The notes: generated by a model from the letters alone, not told the origin. Shown: positions 1-13,777, numbered from the stretch's first letter. The stretch is DNA of 64,000 bases from Brachynemurus nebulosus (GCA_035578155.1 JAPWDM010000007.1:34818413-34882412); one strand, 5' to 3'. A program made the numbers and translations.

Positions 1-3000
1 TTTTACCAATAAATTTTCACAATTTCGTCAATTTGCTTCATGTCCCATCGTATGTAAATACACCATATGATACCACTTGTATATGCCACGATGGATTAAA
101 TCGGTAACAGTAAAAACATGCTCAGAACAGGAATGAACAGGGTATTCGCGCTCAACGTAGGGATGAGTGTTACAGCAAGCTTACGATTAGAGTATCATCA
201 ATGATTCGCACCACTAATCTTCATCAATTGAACCAGCAAATTTCCCTTCGATATTCCTTTTTTTTTAATTCGAAACAGGACAAAGTCTATTGGAGGGAAT
301 ATCTTCAGCGTAAAGGTGTACGTTATGTGAATATTTAGGTGTAATATTGTAATTGATTATTGGAGGTGACTTTATTAAATATGTTTCTAGAATAATTTGT
401 GTCGTCAGAAATATGTACAAAATATTGATAAATTTTTTGAAATTTTTTTTATTAAATACTCCTACAGAATTTCCATTTTCTCGTGTTTCTTCGCAAAACT
501 ATCTTTTATAAATCCCAAGATTTTAGGAACCTTTTACCCTGGAAAGAGAAAAGTAATTTAGTTTATTTTAAAAAGTTTTTAAAATTGAGTAATTGAATGA
601 AATAAAAAAAATTTTTTTTGAAAGGTTATTTGAAGAAGTGACGCTGCTTGATTTTAATTTACGAAGTTTTATCAAAATCAGAAATTGTCAGTTGGGTACC
701 TTTACTTGTAAATCCATAGTCGACAAAATTCCGCTAAACAACATCATTTCGAAAATTATTTTTGAAAATCGATGGAAAAATCAACCTTAATTTCCTTACA
801 AAAAAATTATCTGTTAATCAAATTGAAAAATCTCGAGAAGCTAGAGGTAACGATTCAAGTCAATCGAATGAAAACTACTGGAGTTATCTTGCCCACTGTT
901 TTGGAAAGCGTAGTTTCAAGAAAAATACATGAAAAATTTCAAAACGTATTTATCGTTTTGTGTGTTTATACCTATTATTAACGCCATCTATGAATCATTT
1001 ATGAAAATATAATTGATCTGTGATGAAAATAAGCTATCAACCAAACTAAGAGTTTTCAAGCGCTCGAATTCGTTTTCGCAATCGGATTCAAAACGATTTT
1101 AAAAATATTTCCCCAGTTATAATTCCTTCTCAATATCATTGTTGAGATATTAATGCATCAGTCAGTTAGCGAGTAAGTACAAATCGCTCCTCTCCTTGTA
1201 ACGTAAAAGCACCCATACCGGAACGCGATCCAATACTGGAAGAGATTTGACATTTACATATTAATGAAGTTATTTCTGAAAGAAACGTCTGATAACAAAA
1301 ATTATTATTAATAGAATGATTGTTTTGCAATTTAAATTCACCTCACATTTAATGTTTCCTTACTTAATTAAAGAAATACATATATGTATATATTAAACCG
1401 TTTTTGCTGAATGTTTCTCTTTTGCGTTTGATCAATGCTTATTTATAGAAACATATGCCTTATAAATTTCAACATTTTCCAGTTAATTTTCGAAGTTAGC
1501 GCAATAAAACTATACAAATAATTTTTATTAGTTCAGTTAAGAGATTATAAGAGCTAAATCACCTTTTTATTTGGTTTAAATATAATTTATATATATGTGT
1601 GTATTTCTATTCAGTATAGATATAACCTTTGTATGTGACTTAAATCATGTACGTAAAATAACTAAAAAATTATATTATAAATAGTTTTAATTTCTTTTTG
1701 AGTCTAAAATATTTACTTACTGCTTTAAAATCGTAAAATTTGGTAAATAAAAAAATATTGATTTGAAATTGCAAAATTTTATTAATAATGAAAAATTGTC
1801 GCCATTTTGACAAATTAGTTTTAGAACTGAAATAAAATAAAATAACCACTGTCGTTTTTTACAAAATACATAGATAGCGAAACAATATTTATACAAAATA
1901 CAGTATTTTGATCGTTTATTTCAGCGAATGTTTAAACCATTCTGTGTTTCCTACTTTGACATTCTATATATTACTAGATGTCACTCTATGTTGTATATTC
2001 CACGCGTGTTTTTTTAAGCATTCCGAACTATTAACGTAAATGAATTCCGATATGAGTGCTTGCATTTTGTGAAAGAAAAACATCAATAATTAAAAATTGT
2101 TGGGTTGTATTTGTTTAAAAACATAATATTCATTGGATTAAAAAAACTTGGTTTCATGCTTATTAAGAAAAAGATGGGTGTTTAATTTTTTTTAATTTTT
2201 ATAAGCCACTTTAATGACACACCTAAAAATAGTGTTCCGGTATAAGGGCTTTTACGTAACTGTTATATTTTAAAAATATTTTTACACATTCAGATATGTA
2301 TGATTCATTAATAAAAGTTTGGTGGACGTTTATACGGTGGCAGGGTGGCACCGTACGTGTGGCACGTAGCATGTGCCATAACGTTTTTACACGTACACCT
2401 ACGTCACATCCGAACGTAACGAGCATTCGAACTATTACCATTATTTTCGAACAATTAAAAAAATTAATAATATAATGGTAATAGTGATTCAATTACGTAC
2501 GTATGTTATGTATACAGATTAATAATGGTAATTAATAGTAATGCATCATTATAAATATTTAATTAATTAATTAATTTCATTATTAATTACCGTCACAAGC
2601 TATGGATAAATTCCTAGAATTCAGAGGCACATCTCGTACAAAATTATATGGATGATAGGTACCTAATATGGATGCAACAAATAATTGGATCTTATTTTAC
2701 TAATTTCGATAGAATTTTTGCACTGCTACTGGCGATTTTCGTTGAAACAATTCGAAATAAAAAAAAATTGAAATTTAACACAGAGAAGTATAAAAATGTA
2801 AATTTTGATTCTGAGGGCTAATTTTCAACGGGTAAATTATAAAACAGGAAAGTTTTTTTTAAGAGCAACGTATACGGTAGTGTTTCCTAAACTTTTATGT
2901 CACGAAACATTTCGTCTTCATTTTCAAATATTGGTTAAGTTGTTTTTGAGTAAGAATTCCCGCCAATTGTAAAAATGCTAAAGGAAAACGTATATAACAC

Positions 3001-3036
3001 AAACGAAACATCGCTTGGGTAAACAATACATCTATA

Positions 3037-3038
<2 letters not shown>
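1..3038. other. AT-rich non-coding stretch, no gene recognised
   Basis: No frame longer than about 90 codons and none resembles a known protein. A CpG-richer patch lies at about 2330-2440, and a weak inverted repeat of the AATTAATA type (about 2524-2545 against 2577-2592) surrounds a short TTAA run. I see no RNA gene or clear transposon end. Confidence 0.5.

Positions 3039-3121
<83 letters not shown>
3039..3121. repeat. (TA)n microsatellite
   Basis: About 40 almost pure TA units, directly followed by an unusually GC-rich block. Open frames of alternating Ile-Tyr on both strands here are artefacts of the repeat. Confidence 0.95.
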
Positions 3122-3124
<3 letters not shown>

Positions 3125-3126
3125 TA

Positions 3127-3195
3127 GGCCCGGATCCGGGGGGGGGGGGGAAACCGGGGCCCCTACCCCGGGCGTCAGCTTCAGGGGGCGCGAAA
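3127..3195. other. GC-rich block with a 13-G homopolymer
   Basis: A sharp change from TA repeat to GC-rich sequence: a GGATCC palindrome, then 13 consecutive G at 3138-3150, then CCGGGG and CCCCGGG palindromic groups. Its origin is unknown. A faintly similar phrase (GATCCGGGGC) precedes the next TA array near 4212. Confidence 0.6.
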
Positions 3196-3263
3196 ATCAT
3201 ACTAGGTCGGTCTATTTCAAATGCTCAAAAATAAAAGTTTGGTTGGTTGGTATATTATATTGT

Positions 3264-3673
3264 TTTTTTTCTTATATAAGAAAAAGAACGTTCAAAAAAT
3301 GAATTTTGCTAAATTTTGATATCCAACTTTAGGTAAATTTTTCTTATGGAAGGGACGAAAATAGGTTAAATATGGACATCACTTAATATAGAGAGACATT
3401 TATTACCTTTAAAATGGTTTTTATTTCAACCTTTTAGGATAAACGATTTATGAAATACGTGCTTTGGCATAAATGGCTGCAAACACAAAAATCAGCGCAA
3501 ATTGGAAAACAAAAATGGCTACCACGCTTAAACGGTTCAAAATAAATTTCTTTTAAGAATTGTTCTCAATACTTCAAATATAATATACCAATTTTTTTCT
3601 TATATAAGAAAAAAAAAGTTCAAAAAATGAATTTTGCTAAATTTTGATTTCCAACTTTAGGTAAAGTTTTCTT
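3264..3673. repeat. Direct repeat pair of about 80 bp
   Basis: The segments 3264-3345 and 3592-3673 are near-identical in the same orientation, about 330 bp apart. Both contain CTTATATAAG followed by an A-run and a shared AATTTTGCTAAATTTTGA core. They may be parts of one degraded dispersed repeat. The spacer has no recognisable gene. Confidence 0.75.
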
Positions 3674-3675
3674 TC

Positions 3676-3874
3676 TACACAAGTGAAATAGTTTTGTTTC
3701 ATAATGGGTAGTTTTACCCGTATACAGCTATTGTCATAAAAAATACTAAGAGGTTTAAAACATTCCTTCTATATAGAAGGAATGTTTTAAACCTCTTAGT
3801 ATTTTTTATGAGAATAGCTGTATACGGGTACAACTACCCATTATGAAACAAATACACACTATCTCAATTGTGAA
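3676..3874. repeat. Near-perfect palindrome (foldback)
   Basis: Arms 3693-3772 and 3773-3852 are reverse complements with about two mismatches in 80 bp and no spacer; the centre is CCTTCTATATAGAAGG. Weaker pairing continues outward to about 3676 and 3874 with a small insertion in the right arm. A transcript would form one long hairpin. It could be a foldback MITE or a small inverted duplication; no target duplication is evident. Confidence 0.9.
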
Positions 3875-4221
3875 ACTTGTATTCTTTAATTTTTACAAAC
3901 TTCCGAAAACTGAATTTTTTCCAAATTTTGGAAATTTGGGCCCCTGTATCTCTGACGGGGCTGGTGATAAAATTTTGAAATTTGTACAACTTGTAGTGCT
4001 TTCGGAGTAGGTTTATTGAAATGAAGAATCAACTTGTACCTATATATTGATTCTTTACAAGACCCTCAATTTTTATCATTGCCGTAACGAGAAAAATAGG
4101 AGTTTTGTATAGGACTTATATACTTATGGGTTTTTTTTTGACAACTTATGTCAAACGTTGGAGTGAGGGGGCGCCATTTTCAAGTTTTTGCCCTGGTTCT
4201 AAAAAATTGTAGATCCGGGGC

Positions 4222-5048
<827 letters not shown>

Positions 5049-5060
5049 TATATATATATT

Positions 5061-5138
<78 letters not shown>
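5049..5138. repeat. (TA)n microsatellite
   Basis: About 44 TA units with TTT and CA interruptions, adjoining the right end of the 4334-5048 foldback element. Confidence 0.95.
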
Positions 5139-5140
<2 letters not shown>

Positions 5141-6533
5141 AATTATTGGTAAAATTAATTTGATAGGATACGTATATATTTATAAAACACAAAAAAATTG
5201 AAAAAACGAAAAATTAAAAATAAAAAAAAAAATATAGTAAATGACACAATGGGTAATTTAAAAAAAAAAATCAATAAATTTAATATATTGTCACAAACAG
5301 ATCGTATCAATAATAAAACTGTTACTTATATTTTGCAATATATGCTTCAATAATATAATATTTTATAATTCAAATATCGGCATGAATTTAATGATCATTT
5401 AATTTATTTTTTATCCATATAGGACAGTCGTGCGCATAAATCCGTAAACCGTCGTGTCAGTTTGTAATTATTACACCAAAAATTGTAAAACAGGTGTAAC
5501 TTAAGTAAGAGACAACTCGGCTTATATCCACTGCTTACAGTTTCACTCAAGCTGTTGACACACGTGTACATTTGTACACACGAAGGGCACGAACAAAGTA
5601 CCACAGAGTACGAATGACCTTGAGTATATATTGAGTACGGTTTGTCAATAGACTGAGTGAAACTAGGAGCAATGTACATAAGTCAAGTTTATCTATAACT
5701 TGAGTTACGGTTGAACTTGTAGACGTAGTTGGAAAAAGACCTAAACAAGCCACAAAACGCTTATGGTTGCATCATGTCTGTCAGTTTCAAAGTTCTTAAA
5801 ACTTTTGAAATTAGGAAAAAACATATTGAAGAAACTAATAAATTATTGGTAGTGAAATTGTACATAATATATATTGACAGTAATACCATAATTTACTTCT
5901 TCAATTTTTTTCTTTCTCATAAATATTGAATTAATAATTCAGTCCGATCATCCCTTGTCAAGACAAAACTAACATGATAGCCTATTACAAATATATTTTA
6001 ATACCAATAAGGACCCATCGTTATGAATGAAGAAATTTTTGAATCAAACAGAAAATCAGTTATGAACTAAAAAAATATATATTTTCGAAACGCGGTTTTT
6101 GTAAATATTGATCACGCGAATCGAGGTGAAAGAACTCTAAAGCGATTTGGAAAATGATAGCTTAGATAATCCTAATATTAAGGGAGGAATTCAAATAAAA
6201 AAGCAACTTTTTTATTTATGATTATTTTGCTTGCTGAATTTTTTTTTCAAATTAGGGAGGGTTTCAAATAGAAAATTTTGTTTTTGAAACATTCGTTACT
6301 CTTCCCTGTGGGGGGAGGAAGCCCGTTTTCACAAGTTTTTAAGCGTTTACAAGGAACGCCATATCTCATAAAGTAATGAATATTTTTTAAATATTTTTTC
6401 ATTATTTTATTCCTAAAGGACCTGTCCATAAAGCTGAGTATGGGTTTCAGGTAATTTTAAAAATTAACTATAAAATTGTAATACCAAACTTCTAAAAATT
6501 ATAAAACCCAATTTTTTATTAAAAAAAAAAAAA
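5139..6533. other. No gene recognised
   Basis: AT-rich. Frames of 60-91 codons around 5404-5929 lack any recognisable motif and overlap each other on both strands. No transposon end seen. Confidence 0.5.
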
Positions 6534-7044
6534 AATGTTTAAAAATAGTCACAATTGTTCAAATGGAAAAAGCATACTCCACTTTATGCGCAATATGTTA
6601 TGAACAAAATTAAAAAAAATTAAGTCTCTATCTTTTCTAGAACTAGAGATATGATTTTCCTTGTCGAAAGAAACACAACTTTCGGGAAACGGTAAAAAAC
6701 AAAAATAATAACAAAAGAAACGGTTTACTCACTGTTTATTAAAACGTCTACAAAGGCATACAAATAAAAGAACATTATCTCAGTGCATACTCATATACAC
6801 ACCCAAACTAAATATTACTAATCAAATCGTGAGGGAGGACGAGCGTTGTCTGCAAAAGAGCAGCAACTTGGCTGTGCAGCGGCTCACAAATAAATATTTT
6901 TCTACTTGAAAAAAAAAAAATTTTTGGCCATGTTCTATATATCACCGTGTTTGTAAAGAACCACAGAACGAAATAAAAACAAAAAACGAGATTCGAAAAA
7001 AAATTAGTTTATTAGCCGTTTCTGGCGTGAACTCCCTCCCCCTT
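6534..7044. repeat. Long inverted repeat, left copy
   Basis: This segment is the reverse complement of 11413-11932 along its whole length, at a rough by-eye identity of 80-90% with indels. Shared landmarks are AAGCATACTCCACTTTATGC, AGCAGCAACTTGGCTGTGCA and GTTTCTGGCGTGAACTCC. It may be a terminal inverted repeat of a 5.4 kb element, or one of two independent insertions of the same repeat. It encodes no long frame. Confidence 0.85.
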
Positions 7045-7794
7045 TAATATTAAATAATAGTAACTAATATTTTATCTTGACATTTGTCGAAAAATTCTAA
7101 TTACTGGACGACGAAATCCTAACTTAATGCGTGCCTAACACACACTTGCCAAATTTTTATTACAACAATATTGGTCGTGACACGTCACTAGATTGATTTC
7201 GCTCATTCCGTAGCAAATATTTCACCGGGGCTAGGTGGATTTAATTAATATTTTTTTTTTGTTAAAATAAAAAAAAAAATATTAAAACACATATTTCAGT
7301 TAGTCTTTCACTAGACACGGTGTCTCGTTTGGACGTATACATACGATTTATGTGTTATTTGATAACATTAAATTGGACGGGAAAGGAGTAAAAGAATAGA
7401 TGGCACTTTATTCAGATATTAGATATTGTCCGCAACTTCGTTCTCGTGCAATCAATGACTAGTGGATGGAATAGTGGATACGACTGGTCAATCTTCAACG
7501 ACTCCACACGGACAAAAGCTAAACCATAAAAAGAATCAATTTTTTGTATTAAATTCATGGTAATTTAGGCTGCTAGCCCTCGCAGTGTCGAATTTTTGTC
7601 TTCTAAATAATTAAATAACATTAAGAAAAATCTAAATAAAAAACTAAATTAAAGAAATCAGAAAACCTAACCGCGTAAAAGGCGAAATAAAAAAAAAAAA
7701 TTAAAAAAATTTGGGGGACAGGTCTACACCCACACTGTCAACTTCCCATTGGGTGTCCTTAAAGACTAGAGACTACTGTACATAAATAATTCTT
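7045..7794. other. No gene recognised
   Basis: AT-rich spacer with a small AT palindrome at about 7240-7290 and scattered A-runs. No coding or RNA feature seen. Confidence 0.45.
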
Positions 7795-8410
7795 TTTCCA
7801 TTTCGGGCAACTTCTCCCCTGGGCCCCCGATAGAGGCTTTGCCCCTTGCACCGTACCGGGGGCTTCGCCTTCTGTACCTAAGGGTGGGGGCTCCACCCTT
7901 ATCAAACAAATGATAACATCATTTGTTCTTAAGATATGCGAGACAAAATATATTTCAAAAACAGTTTCTTATTTCGTTTTATTTTTTTTTAATTTTATAA
8001 TAAAATACTGGCGTTTTTAACATCAAGGAAGGTTCTTAAGCCATTATATAATAATGTTATGGTAAAAAATCCATATAATCTATGTTATCTTAATAAAGTT
8101 AATTCTGTTTTTTTGCCACAAAAAACAAACCGCTAATCCGAATTTGCTGAAGACTTTATCCGGTCTTCATTTTTTGATTACGCATCTAATGAAATTAGTT
8201 CGGAGTTGATATCATCATTTGTTCTCGAGATATGCGAGACGAAAAAAAATTCACGAACGAACGAACTAACGAACGCACACACAGACATCACGCTAAAAAC
8301 GATGGATTCGAATTCTAGCGACCTTGAAACGTGGAGATATGTCAAAATTAGCGATTCGTAAAATCGGACCCATTACAATAACTTTCTATTAGAAGTTAAC
8401 AAGATAAAAT
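7795..8410. repeat. Unclassified dispersed-repeat remnant
   Basis: A GC-rich block (about 7810-7900) holds three variants of a GGGGGCTTCGCC-like short hairpin. It is followed by two direct copies of an ATCATTTGTTCT-AAGATATGCGAGAC phrase (about 7907-7945 and 8206-8245) and a short GAAC tetranucleotide run at 8252-8275. This arrangement resembles the tail of a degraded retroelement, but I cannot name the family. Confidence 0.45.
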
Positions 8411-10066
8411 ATAAAAAAATGTAAAATGAATAAAAAGTAAAACAGTCGCAGGCATCAGATATTTCTGTTCAACTTGTCACTTTACTTTTGCTTATTGTAA
8501 TTCAATGTTATTTAATTAACATATAAATTATGTGTATACAGAGTAAATTAAGACATCCTGTATATAATAATTTTAAATAAATATAGATATTAAATTAACA
8601 ATGCGGTGTTGTTGAATAGCCGTCCAACCGGCTAGTTTGCCCTTTTGTTTTTGTTTCGATAGTATGTTTGAAATTTAATAAATAAACATTAATATAAATA
8701 TTTGTTGATGCATTGTTTTATTTGATATTTCTTTTGTTTCATATCTCCAAAAAAAAAAAAAAAAATCAAAAAACGGCCTTAATAAAAACAAAGAATGTGA
8801 ATATACAATATACAATGAATCGGAATTAAAAGCGACGCTACATTTGAAAATATTTGAAAAACTATAGAATTTAATCCATTTTAACCTTATTTACTGGAGA
8901 GAATTTGATAAGGATATTTTATTAAAAAAACACAATTAAATTGCCAGTATTTCAAAACAATATTTGGAATGACAAGCAAGAACGATTATACTATTACAGA
9001 CCTCTCGTACTTTAGGACTACCAGGACCACCAAGATCAGGACCCTAAAGAAAAAAAGTTTTAAAAATCCACGACGAAAAAGCTGTACAAAGTTTCAAATA
9101 AAAATTCTTGTAATTCCATGCTCCAAATTTCATTACACTACAAGATACACAACAAGACATGACACACAGGATGGATCCACAAATGATCCTAGAAATACCA
9201 ATTCTCAAAATGGTGAAACCAATGATTATCAAATCTGGATAAGAACAATCCCACAATTACCAACTTACAAAATGGGTTTTTAAGATTTCTGAAAATCCTC
9301 GAATATTCTGGAAACGTTTGAACGAATTTTCATCGCACCTGGCTAAGAACCATCCTGGAATTACCAGCTTTCAAATGAAAACAAAAACGAATTAAACTTG
9401 GTTCAGCCATTTTGGAGATAAATGGTAACAGATGCGCACATAAACGCACGCTACCTTTTAAATTTTGCCAGTCCGTGATCCGATCCAGAAGGCTCATGCC
9501 TAAATTCGTCCCTGTAAACAATAGCAAATAAATGAGTTGCCTAGTTTCAAAATCTACTAAATCCAGTTTTCAAATTTTTGATTTTTTAGGGCCATTAACT
9601 TTTAAATGCAATAAGGTGCCCCTAAGGATTTTTTGTTATAATATTAATTGTTTGCTAAAGAAATTTACAAATGAAATATAACATAATTTTCAAATCCTGC
9701 TAAATACCTATACATAACCTATATTTTAGATTTTAACCGTTTTTCTTTTAATTTTTTCAGTGACATGCGGGACGTAAGAAGTATAAAATTATGTTTTCAC
9801 GTAACATTTGTATTTTAGTATTTATCTAAAATTTTAAATAATGAAATCGTAGATGTAAATGAATTACTAAGTAAGTACTTTGATTTTAAGTGAGAAAATG
9901 AACATGTTTTAGAATATTACAAAACAAATTGTATCGCCTAACACTGATCTATCCAATATTGCTGAATCAAGTTCTTTTTAATAAATATCCCTTATAATTT
10001 CTGTTTTAAAACGCCCTTTATATAAATTTTACTATCAAAACCTACTATATCCAAATAATTTTGATT
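8411..10066. other. No gene recognised
   Basis: AT-rich with a poly-A run near 8750. A 104-codon frame at 8969-9283 has low complexity (Thr/Lys/Arg rich) and no family resemblance. The 9290-9520 segment looks like degraded repeat DNA of unknown type. Confidence 0.45.
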
Positions 10067-10399
10067 AAATAAATTAAAGTAAAAAAAATGTTTTTTAAGA
10101 AAAAGATTTTATTTAAAAATGGGCTAAAAAAAATAAAATAACTTTTGAGTGAAGTTTGAAGCAATATGCAACATAATTTATAAAAGCTTGAGGCGTTATC
10201 ATTGATTATTTCTGTTTTGGATATAAGTGTAGCTATTTTACTTTTCAGTACTTATCAAACTTGATTAAACGCCTCAAGCTTTTATAAATTATGTTGCATG
10301 TTGCTTCAAACTTCACTCAAAAATTATTTTATTTTTTTAGCTCATTTTTAAATAAAAGCTTTTTCTTAAGAAACATTTTTTTTTTACTTTAATTTATTT
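10067..10399. repeat. Large stem-loop inverted repeat
   Basis: Arms 10067-10197 and 10268-10399 are reverse complements over about 131 bp with few mismatches, around a 70 bp unpaired spacer. The inner ends read AAAGCTTGAGGCGTT and AACGCCTCAAGCTTT. It lies between the two copies of the 6534/11413 inverted repeat but is a separate structure. Probably a foldback MITE. Confidence 0.9.
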
Positions 10400-11412
10400 T
10401 CTACTTTTTAGTCTGATCACAATTAATTTAAGAAAAGAATTAAAGAAGTAATTTTTTTACCTATATTTTAATCGGTTAATTTACTCTAATCAGACATAAC
10501 TATGGAAACAAAAAATTGCAATGTAAAATCAATGGACAATATTTGACAATTCGAAATGTCAAAAAGTTGCACAGGACTAAAAGTCAACAATTTTGGTTTT
10601 GGGGCGATTTAGGACAAAACTAATTATACAATATTGCATTGTCATCAAGGTTAGACACGTATGCAAAATTTGAAATCTCTAGCTCAATTAGAACCTGCCT
10701 AAATTTTGATTCCACGATTTGATCTAAACCAACATACTAACATAGCAAGTTAAATAAAAGCTTTTAAAAAGGGGTAAAATGATAATTTTGTTTTTTGATA
10801 ATAGTACTAATCATCTTTTTTCCCTTGTTAGTTAATATAATTATGACTTTTTAATCGAAAAATTAATTTTGAACTGAGTTATGGTTTTTTGCGATTTCCC
10901 ACGATTTTTATAAATTGGAATTAGTAGATTTTGAAACTAGGCAACTCATAATAGTCAAACACTGTAAATACAGCAACAACAGTAAATTCCATGAAGTTGT
11001 AATACACTTTATATTTGAGTGTTTTTCAGCCGTTTTCCACATACACTTGAGATATAACTTAATAATATTACCTGCACAAGTGTTGAAATTAAAGACATAT
11101 AACGATGGTAAACTTTGCGAATATGTGCAGATATAGTAACAAAGGAACACTGGTAATATTGGTAACGAGAATCTCATTCTGTTTACTTATTAAGGTGATG
11201 ATTTTCCAGAAACAACATTATATGTTGGTGCATTCACAACATCATATACAATAATTTTATTACCGGTAGTGGAAACCGATGCAACAAACAGTACTTAAGT
11301 ATTCAAACGGAGCGTAGAAGCCAAAATACTCCTATACAGAGATGTTGTTACCTTGAATTTCTGTTATGATTTGCATTGATTTAAATCATTTTCAACTATT
11401 TGTAAATGTTTT
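10400..11412. other. No gene recognised
   Basis: AT-rich. The overlapping frames at 10908-11177 on both strands are short and without recognisable motifs. Confidence 0.45.
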
Positions 11413-11932
11413 AAGTGGGGAGTTCACGCCAGAAACGGCTAATAAACTAATCTTTTTCGAATCTCGTTTTTTGTTTTTATTTTATTCTGTGGTTCTATAC
11501 AAACACGGTGATATATAAAACATGGCCAAAAAAATTTTTTTTTTCACGTAGAAAAATATTTATTTGTGAGTCGCTGCACAGCCAACTTGCTGCTCCTTTG
11601 CAGACAACGCTCGCCCTCTCCCCCTCGCGATTTGATCAGTAAAATTTAGTTTTGGTGTGTAAATGAGTTATAGTATGCACTGAGATAATGTTCTTTTATT
11701 TGTATGCCTTTGTAGACGTATTTTCTCAAAGTTGATTTGTTTTTTTCAACATCTGCTTTATACGTCATCTGCTTATTTGCCGATAGTTGTTTTTCCCCAC
11801 AAGGGAAATCATATCTCAAGTTCTAGAAAAGATAGAGACTTAATTTTTTTTAAATTTTGTTCATAAACATATTGCGCATAAAGTGGAGTATGCTTTTTTC
11901 ATTTGAACAATTGTAACTATTTTTAAACATTT
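11413..11932. repeat. Long inverted repeat, right copy
   Basis: Reverse complement of 6534-7044. It has about 60 bp of extra or diverged sequence near 11725-11810. The two copies face each other across 4.4 kb. Confidence 0.85.
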
Positions 11933-12551
11933 TCTTTAAAATAAGAATTGAAATTACAAATGATCATAAGTGAGTAATTCAAAATAAACAGACTAAAAAT
12001 ATTCCGTTTCACCCCGTTTCGTTACTGTGCCAAGGGAAACACTTTTCAAACCAAAATAATTTTATTCATCTACTACTATTTCGTTCCATCCATTCTCATG
12101 TTCCCCATCTAACAATTAACATTCCCTAAATGGAATTCTCTCTGCAATATTTAAATTTCGTTTCACTAAATTAATATTGTAGTGTAGCAGAACCTGTGGT
12201 TCATATGTAACTTTACATAATACACTAATACCTCAACTTGCGTCGTGGTTAGGTTCCAAAAAAACACGACGCAAATTGAAACGACGCAAAGTGAATTATG
12301 ATTTTCTATAGCAAACTATGTCTCAGGGTTACGAAAACATTACTTTTTAAAAAGAAAATTGAACAAAGTTAACATTTAAAAACAAAAATATAAAATTTTA
12401 TTACATACATACAAAAAACAAAAAAAAAAAACAAAAATTCAAAAAATTTCAATGCACGTCGTACACGCGATACAGAAACTGATTCAACATACATCACACG
12501 CGTAATACGTTCCATATATGGAGGGTAGATATCAGGAGCACCATCTCTGTA

Positions 12552-12820
12552 TCAAAAAGTGTCCATAGAAAGGCGTAAATAGTGGCGGCGCTACTGTAGC
12601 AAGAGGGTAAATTTAGAGAAGTAAACAAGGAAAGAAAAACATCCGCGTTGTTATGTAATTATTGTTTTTTTATTATAATTGTTACATATAATAGTTTTAT
12701 TATTTTAAAAATTTTTATAAAACTCAACACAAAAAAATCACTATACTCTTTTGCTACTCTAGCGCTATTCTGGCGAGTTTTTGAACTGTTACTTAGTACT
12801 TAAAACGGGACACTTTTTGA
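12552..12820. mobile_element. Small nested TIR element (MITE)
   Basis: TCAAAAAGTGTCC at 12552 is mirrored by GGGACACTTTTTGA ending at 12820. Inner inverted similarity (CGCTAC..GTAGCAA against TTGCTAC..AGCG) supports diverged TIRs of about 60-80 bp. TA lies at or close to both outer borders. It is non-coding and inserted in the Tigger-like element. Confidence 0.6.
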
Positions 12821-12919
12821 ACTATTTTGCTATTGTTTCCCGTACAAGATAGTCCTCCTTATATTCTACACTCCATAGTTAAATATTTGTATATCAGTTT
12901 GTTTCAGAATCTAAAACTA

Positions 12920-13777
12920 CGTAAGGTAACGGGCCTAGTTTCTGACCTTTTAAGAGTGACGGCTGAGGTTAAACGACAGTAATAAATATAAGTTTAAACT
13001 TAAGAGACAATTAATAATTTTATCAACTAGTTTATGGCTTTCAAAATAAAGCCATACAAGTAAAATAATTATTTGAATTGAATTAATAATTTAAATTAAT
13101 GTTTTAAAAATTGACAAAAAGGACCCAGTTTCTGACCTTCAAAATTTCTCATGTGACAGTTTCTGACCCTGACAGTGGCCTAGTTTCTGATTCTTAAATT
13201 TAAAAATACAGTTTTTTAAAATTTAATTTATAAATAATTTTTTATTGATAAAAATGAATGTTTAATGTTATATACGTTATGAAAAATAACAAAAACTAAA
13301 TAAATAACAAAATAACGAACAAAAACTGGTTAGAATTTAACTGGGCCATACCACTTTAGAAGTGAGCCTAGTAATTGACCCTCATATTTCAATAATAAAA
13401 ATCATTCTAAGGTATTTTATAAATATTTTAAAATAAATTTTAAACAAATATTAACCTGCTCATATATTTTTAATTAAGTTTTCATACTTACATGATGAAT
13501 ATTGCACAGATCAAAATGAGTACTTTGTAACATAAACTGTTAAGAAACTACCAAAAAAATAGTGTTTACACACATTTTAAACTTAAAAATTTTTTTTTAT
13601 TTAGTTAATATATTCTAAACTTTTTAAATTGCTGTTCATTAGACACAGAATAGATTACTTTAAATTAAGAATTTATTTTTTTTCTTATTTAAAATATAGT
13701 TTTTTTATTAATTTATAACAAAGTTGAAAAGTTCAGAAACTGGGCCAGGGTCAATTACCGGGTCTTTTACCTTACAA
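12920..13777. mobile_element. TA-flanked MITE with reiterated AGTTTCTGACC motif
   Basis: The left end CGTAAGGTAACGGGCC and the reverse complement of the right end (TTGTAAGGTAAAAGACCC) are inverted and each borders TA. A 14 bp motif, CCTAGTTTCTGACC or near variants, occurs at 12934, 13124, 13155, 13178 and 13367 on the plus strand and at about 13734 on the minus strand. It forms part of the left end itself. No transposase frame. The design matches the elements at 27240, 50256 and 56147, and it is nested in the Tigger-like element. Confidence 0.75.

Noticed and set aside
3015..3302. Open frames of alternating Ile and Tyr through TA arrays (also near 4148-4432, 4950-5192, 39302-39598, 54914-55216 and 63550-63850)
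   Set aside because: They are the unavoidable translation of (TA)n on both strands, with no conserved flanking protein sequence.
8969..9283. 104-codon Thr/Lys/Arg-rich frame
   Set aside because: Low complexity, no family motif, no codon signal beyond base composition.
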